DNA of 64,000 nucleotides. Source: Hyphomicrobiales bacterium. Its GTDB lineage: Bacteria; Pseudomonadota; Alphaproteobacteria; Rhizobiales; Rhizobiaceae. A program made the position numbers and the translations under genes. Below are positions 60,801 to 64,000 of this stretch, piece by piece. Location of the stretch: assembly GCA_900465685.1 (NCBI GenBank), contig UEGR01000003.1, forward strand, positions 663,750 through 727,749, read 5' to 3'. Within the stretch, counting starts at the first letter, position 1. The number at the start of each line of letters is the position of its first letter. The notes under the pieces are model-generated. The model did no database searches and had not been told where the DNA came from. It was given only the letters and a program-made list of their open reading frames with translations.

Positions 60801-63800
60801 TGCCGATTTGCAGAAAACCGTTGGCAATCGTGGTGCCGCCGCTATGGCTAGCGTCGCCGCTTAAAATAAGCGAACCTGCACCCTCCTTGTACAATGCACC
60901 GCTTCCCGACACATCAGACGACAGCTCGAGCGCCGTCGCAAGCAATGTGTCAATGGTTGCCGTACCAGACAATTCAACACCGCGTGCCAGCGTGATATTG
61001 CCAAGTGTCGCCAGCGTTGCATCGCTGATTGAAATGGCCGCCGCACCGGTGCCAATATTCTGTGCTTCATATATTGCCAGCGTGCCGCCCAGAATACTGG
61101 TCTGCCCCTGAAAACTGTTGTTTCCTGTCAGGACCAGAATACCATCGCCGTCTTTGGTCAGGCTGCTGCTTGCGCCGGCACCAGTGATATCTCCCGCAAA
61201 AACCGTGTCCGTATCCTGATTGACTGTAAGGCTGGCGCTGTCGATGGAGATCGTGCCGCCGCTGCCCCACAATGAACCCATGGTCAGGGCATTGCCATTG
61301 AGATCGAGTGTGCCGCCGACCATCACGTAATCGGTCATGTTCGGCAGCGCACTGGCGCTACCTGCCGCCATGCGCAGTGTGCCCGCCTCGATCAGCGTGC
61401 CGCCGGACCAGCCATTGGCTGTATTTTCGACCAGCAATGTGCCATCGCCCTGCTTGGTCAACGAACCGGAACCGGAAATAACTCCGGTCAATTGCAGTTC
61501 TGTGCCCGATGCAACATCAAATGCCGCTTCACCGCCGAGCGTTACAAGGCTGCCAAGCGATATGGTGCCAGTCGTCTGTAACGTGCCGTTATTGATGGTA
61601 AGGCCATTGGATATCTGTCCAAGATTATTCGCCGCGGAAATTTGCAGCGTTCCCGCGCTGATTATCGTTTGGCCGGAATAACTGTTGGAACCGGACAGAA
61701 CGAGCAAGCCGTCGCCAGTTTTCTCCAACCCGTCGTTGCCAGTAATGGTCGACGCAATGGTCGCTGTTTCACCCGCCAGCACCCGCAATTCCGGCACGGC
61801 AATGGTGATGCCATTGCCCGAATAGCCAACAAGGTTCAAAGCTGTACCACCGGTGATGGTATAATCGCCGCTCACGAATTGAAGGCCGACGGCTGTTTGC
61901 GTTCCATCCAGCGTGACGGTACCGCCAATGCCGCGGAACACTGCATAACCTTGTCCCCATGTCGATCCCAGTGTGCTGCTGCCGCCCAGCGGATCGAGCC
62001 AGTTCTGATCCGATGCTGACCAGGTTCCATCGCCACCGTCGAGCGTCAACGCATTGCCGCCCCAAACCTGAAGAAGGTCAAGGCCGTTTGGCAGTACCAG
62101 TAGATCCACCACATTCGGTGCGTAATCGATGGCATATGAATAGGCGATGGGATTGGTAATCGGCGTTTCGCCCACCATCAAACCTGCATTGGCAGTCGTC
62201 AGCGTTCCGCTATAGGAAATCAGGCGATGATAGCCGATCAGCGCGCTGTCCGAGGTGCCACTGACGTTTACCGTCGCGCCGTTCAGCGTCAGATCGCCAT
62301 TGACCTGAATAGATGCCGCCTTCTGGGCGTTGGACGTACCCAGACCATAATTAAAGGTCGCACCGCTTTGCAGCGTCAGGTCACCATCGACCGTAAGTTG
62401 CGACTGCAAACCGGCAACAATCGTGCCGCCGCTATTGACCGTGGTACTGCCCAATGTGCCGGAACCACTCAGTGTACCGCCAGCGTTGACGGCGACCGTG
62501 CCACCGACCACAGCCGAACTCGTCAGCGCGACACTGCTGTTGCCAATATTCGACTGGCCGGAAAACTGGGCCAGTCCCTGCCCGGAGATTGTCGTCGTTC
62601 CGCCAAGGAAATTGATCGTGCCGTTGCCTTGCACCGTCGTATCGAAGCGGTAACCGGTCGTATCATGGTTGAGGTTGAGCGTACCCTGACTGCCGAGCAC
62701 CACAGTGCTGTGAATTGTTCCGGCTGCAGCCGCTGTCTCGCCCGCAGCCGCGCCAATATTCACGGTACCTTGCGCGCCGTTCTGTCCGACCTGCAAGACG
62801 CTGCCGCCTGCCGCCAGTCCAATGCTTGCGCCATTCGATACCGTCAGCGAACCGTTACCGACGGAACCGACATCGATTTCAGCGACATTCAGGAGCGAAC
62901 CGGCTCCATCCACCGTGACGTGCGCCGTATCGCTGCCCGGATCACCGGCGCCGATCTGTAACTGCCCCCCTTGAACCGCACCACCATCCGCCACGGAAAG
63001 AAGAGCGCCTATATCGGCCGTACCGCCGAAATGCAGTGTGGAACCCTTCCCGCTGACCGTCAGCGCGTTTTGCGAACCTGCGATTACGGATGCGGTACTT
63101 CCAACCGAAAGATCCCCGCCGACATTAACCCGCCCACCATTTGCGACGGTCAGTGAATCGTCGCCATAGCCAGCGACACTCAATGTGCCGCTTATATTGA
63201 GGCTTGTGCCGGTGCCCGTCACCTCCAGCAAGGCGCTTTCACCCTGCGCCGAACCAATGATCACATCCGCCGTATTAAGCTGCGCAGAGGAGGTCAGAAC
63301 CAGCGTTCCGCCATGCACCCCGAGATCGCCGCTGAAAGTTTCCGGCGAGCCAGTCAAAGTCCATGTACTGCTATCGCGCTTTTCCAGCGCATCGAACCCC
63401 TGAAATCTTTTTTCAAAACCGGTCAGATCGAACTGGGCCGTACCCGTTCCGCCGAAGACCAGCGTGTTCTGGCCGCTCGGATCCGCGACAACCTTGCCAT
63501 TGAAGGCATAACCAGCTCCAAGAACCAACGTGTTGTTGCTGCCGGAAAACACCACCGCAGCCGCGCGCGAACCGTCCTGATTGAGACCACCAGAAACCGT
63601 ACCGGCGTTGACCAATGTCGCATCGCCGGACGAGAAATAGACGCCGACGCCCGCCGTTCCGTTCTGCCCATCCGTGCCCCTGTACCACCAGGATGGCGGA
63701 TTGAAGGGAGCCGAAGGCGCTTTGCCGCCCGCGCCCGCATTGCCACCCGTTATACTTGCACCGGCTACGTTGGTCAGCGTGGCACCGGCCGCCATGGATA

Positions 63801-64000
63801 CACCGATGCCGCCGTCGCCGCCATTGCCGCCATTGCCGCCGCTAACGGCACCAGCATTCGTGATAGTTGCAGCCGTGCCGGTCGACGTGATGCCGTTGCC
63901 GCCACGCCCGCCATCGCCACCATCGGATGCCGTATTGCCGCCCGGCAGACTTACACCGCCCTGCCCACCATCCCCACCGTGCACCGTGACACCGGTTTCA
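57865..64000 (-). CDS. Giant autotransporter adhesin (type Va), N-terminus outside window
   Basis: At least 2044 residues, open at the right edge. The visible N-terminal ~90 residues are Gly/Asp-rich (GGDGGRGGNG, GGNGGNGGDGG). A long beta-helix passenger follows, with autotransporter-associated repeats such as LLVLSGSNSYSGQTIISAGTLQI. Seven near-identical units of about 67-68 residues are each built as NDGTLAFDRSD, TTVLTGxNxYxGGT and GTLQIGDGG. The last ~285 residues form the autotransporter barrel (WNVWGAGFGSSRSL onward), ending YKW. The signal peptide and start are not visible. Such proteins are displayed on the cell surface for adhesion or biofilm formation; Brucella has several. Confidence 0.92.
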   Translation of the reverse strand, partial: ETGVTVHGGDGGQGGVSLPGGNTASDGGDGGRGGNGITSTGTAATITNAGAVSGGNGGNGGDGGIGVSMAAGATLTNVAGASITGGNAGAGGKAPSAPFNPPSWWYRGTDGQNGTAGVGVYFSSGDATLVNAGTVSGGLNQDGSRAAAVVFSGSNNTLVLGAGYAFNGKVVADPSGQNTLVFGGTGTAQFDLTGFEKRFQGFDALEKRDSSTWTLTGSPETFSGDLGVHGGTLVLTSSAQLNTADVIIGSAQGESALLEVTGTGTSLNISGTLSVAGYGDDSLTVANGGRVNVGGDLSVGSTASVIAGSQNALTVSGKGSTLHFGGTADIGALLSVADGGAVQGGQLQIGAGDPGSDTAHVTVDGAGSLLNVAEIDVGSVGNGSLTVSNGASIGLAAGGSVLQVGQNGAQGTVNIGAAAGETAAAAGTIHSTVVLGSQGTLNLNHDTTGYRFDTTVQGNGTINFLGGTTTISGQGLAQFSGQSNIGNSSVALTSSAVVGGTVAVNAGGTLSGSGTLGSTTVNSGGTIVAGLQSQLTVDGDLTLQSGATFNYGLGTSNAQKAASIQVNGDLTLNGATVNVSGTSDSALIGYHRLISYSGTLTTANAGLMVGETPITNPIAYSYAIDYAPNVVDLLVLPNGLDLLQVWGGNALTLDGGDGTWSASDQNWLDPLGGSSTLGSTWGQGYAVFRGIGGTVTLDGTQTAVGLQFVSGDYTITGGTALNLVGYSGNGITIAVPELRVLAGETATIASTITGNDGLEKTGDGLLVLSGSNSYSGQTIISAGTLQISAANNLGQISNGLTINNGTLQTTGTISLGSLVTLGGEAAFDVASGTELQLTGVISGSGSLTKQGDGTLLVENTANGWSGGTLIEAGTLRMAAGSASALPNMTDYVMVGGTLDLNGNALTMGSLWGSGGTISIDSASLTVNQDTDTVFAGDITGAGASSSLTKDGDGILVLTGNNSFQGQTSILGGTLAIYEAQNIGTGAAAISISDATLATLGNITLARGVELSGTATIDTLLATALELSSDVSGSGALYKEGAGSLILSGDASHSGGTTIANGFLQIGNGGATGSIAGNIINNGGLVFDRQNSYTYSGVVSGAGALIQAGAGTTVLTGENSYTGNTFIAGGTLQIGDGGTTGFIIGGVLNEGTLAVDRSDSYSLDGLIVGTGSFVQAGSGTTILTADNAYYGGTTIANGTLELGAGGNSGWIEGDVLNNGTLVFNRSDAVLFSGDITGNGAVNQIGAGTTVLAGDNTYTGGTNILSGALVIGNGATSGAITGNVENDGILAFNRSDTMAYAGTISGSGSVQQIGTGTTILTGSNSYTGATMIAAGRLQIGDGGTSGSITGHVLNDGTLAFDRSDTVTFDGMVWGDGKLEQAGTGTLVLTGRNQYGGGVSISSGTLQLGDGGESGTLAANVENSGQFVVNRSGTVVLKGDISGSGSFEQVGSGVTVLAGNNSYGGGTTVQSGTLVVGLGDTGSIAGNIVNNGTLAFNRSDRYSFSGAISGTGAFWQIGEGTTVLSGNSSYSGATGVYDGRLAVNGSIASSSLVTVYEGGELGGNGIVSTTQLDGGTLAPGNSIGTLTVNGDLSFTGTSTYAVEVSASDADRVNVTGQADLGGATVAATFAPDKYVMRRYTILNAEGGIGDSRFSTELTTDLPQSFTSSLSYDADNAYLDLTLNMIGLNVNQRNVSAALVGYFNREGQIPLAYGGLDAEGLTVASGELATAVQQTTVDAMSQFMATLTDPLVAGGAKTETSVEGDPFKARWNVWGAGFGSSRSLDGDSVIGSHDLRSKINGVAVGADYRLSPDTLLGFAVAGGHSSFSLSDGLGSGNSDLFQLGLYGRQTVGNAYFSAALAYGWQDIETERAVALNGFDTLQAGYDANAWSGRLEAGYRFDTPWIGITPYAAGQFVSFDLPSYAETVGSGADTYALRYASKHETVGRGEMGLRADKSFALSDGVFTLRGRAAWVRNVNNDRIMSAMLTGLPGAGFVVNGASVSRDTGLASISAEMLWNNGLSLGAAFDAEFSGASSNYAGKGVLRYKW
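59440..60810. repeat. Tandem repeat of ~200-205 bp inside the autotransporter gene
   Basis: The codons for the R-S-D motif recur near 59515, 59713, 59925, 60125, 60330, 60531 and 60735, i.e. every 198-212 bases, in seven units. The DNA has diverged more than the protein, so the copies are old, though unequal crossing over could still change their number. Confidence 0.75.

Noticed and set aside
59440..60810. Regular ~200-bp repeats as a possible CRISPR-like or satellite array
   Set aside because: The period is far too long for CRISPR, the units are coding, and they fall in frame as autotransporter passenger repeats.
63700..64000. PE_PGRS-like glycine-rich protein
   Set aside because: The GGNGGNGGDGG stretch is continuous with an autotransporter passenger and barrel; such Gly-rich segments also occur at the N-terminal end of proteobacterial autotransporters.

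Overview
The window reads as a chromosome segment of an alphaproteobacterium of the Hyphomicrobiales, most likely the Brucella/Ochrobactrum group. This rests on protein resemblance recalled from memory (GlmU N-terminus, the MprF-AcvB pair, a close relative of the Brucella DXR-like protein DRL, a PodJ-like polar factor) and on the moderately high G+C content. No search was run. No transposase, integrase, phage gene or CRISPR array was seen.

Layout. 1-6.1 kb: 5' part of glmU, ccdA, an mprF-acvB lipid-modification operon and an unknown gene. 6.3-20.6 kb: a dense carbohydrate locus. It holds a glucitol-type PTS operon (gutM, srlA, srlE, srlB, HPr-EI fusion), an unknown gene, a SorC-family regulator, a galactitol-type PTS (IIB, IIA, IIC), and a divergent operon of a DRL-type oxidoreductase with an acetoin-dehydrogenase-type E1 alpha, E1 beta and lipoyl E2. 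20.6-24.7 kb: TonB-dependent ferri-siderophore receptor, FhuD-like binding protein and an AraC regulator. 24.8-35.8 kb: a small secreted protein, LacI regulator, xylulokinase, an EptA-type phosphoethanolamine transferase, and a sugar ABC transporter operon that also encodes a TIM-barrel isomerase and a Gfo/Idh/MocA oxidoreductase. 36-43.4 kb: MarR regulator, msrB, MerR regulator, a PodJ-like protein, a TSUP permease and a TIGR02186-like protein. 43.5-49.5 kb: the complete four-gene ligase-associated DNA damage response set. 49.6-53.7 kb: an unknown membrane protein, a flavin oxidoreductase, tRNA-Thr(CGT) and a GAF-LytTR regulator. 53.8-64 kb: a serine hydrolase / outer-membrane barrel / serine hydrolase operon and a giant autotransporter that runs off the right edge.

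Most notable. The 6.3-20.6 kb locus carries a whole phosphotransferase relay (EI, HPr and two sets of EII), yet none of the usual polyol-phosphate dehydrogenases. Its only dehydrogenase belongs to the DRL family, known to interconvert 1-deoxyxylulose 5-phosphate and 2-C-methylerythritol 4-phosphate. It is co-transcribed with a complex of the type that cleaves acyloins to acetyl-CoA plus an aldehyde. 1-Deoxyxylulose 5-phosphate is itself an acyloin. I therefore infer an uptake and breakdown route for 2-C-methylerythritol or a similar branched or deoxy polyol, giving acetyl-CoA and glyceraldehyde 3-phosphate. A 15-base sequence found upstream of both PTS operons suggests joint control, probably by the SorC-family regulator between them.

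A second regulatory link: an identical 13-base sequence precedes the LacI regulator at 25.3 kb and the sugar ABC operon at 35.8 kb, tying those genes together although eptA lies between.
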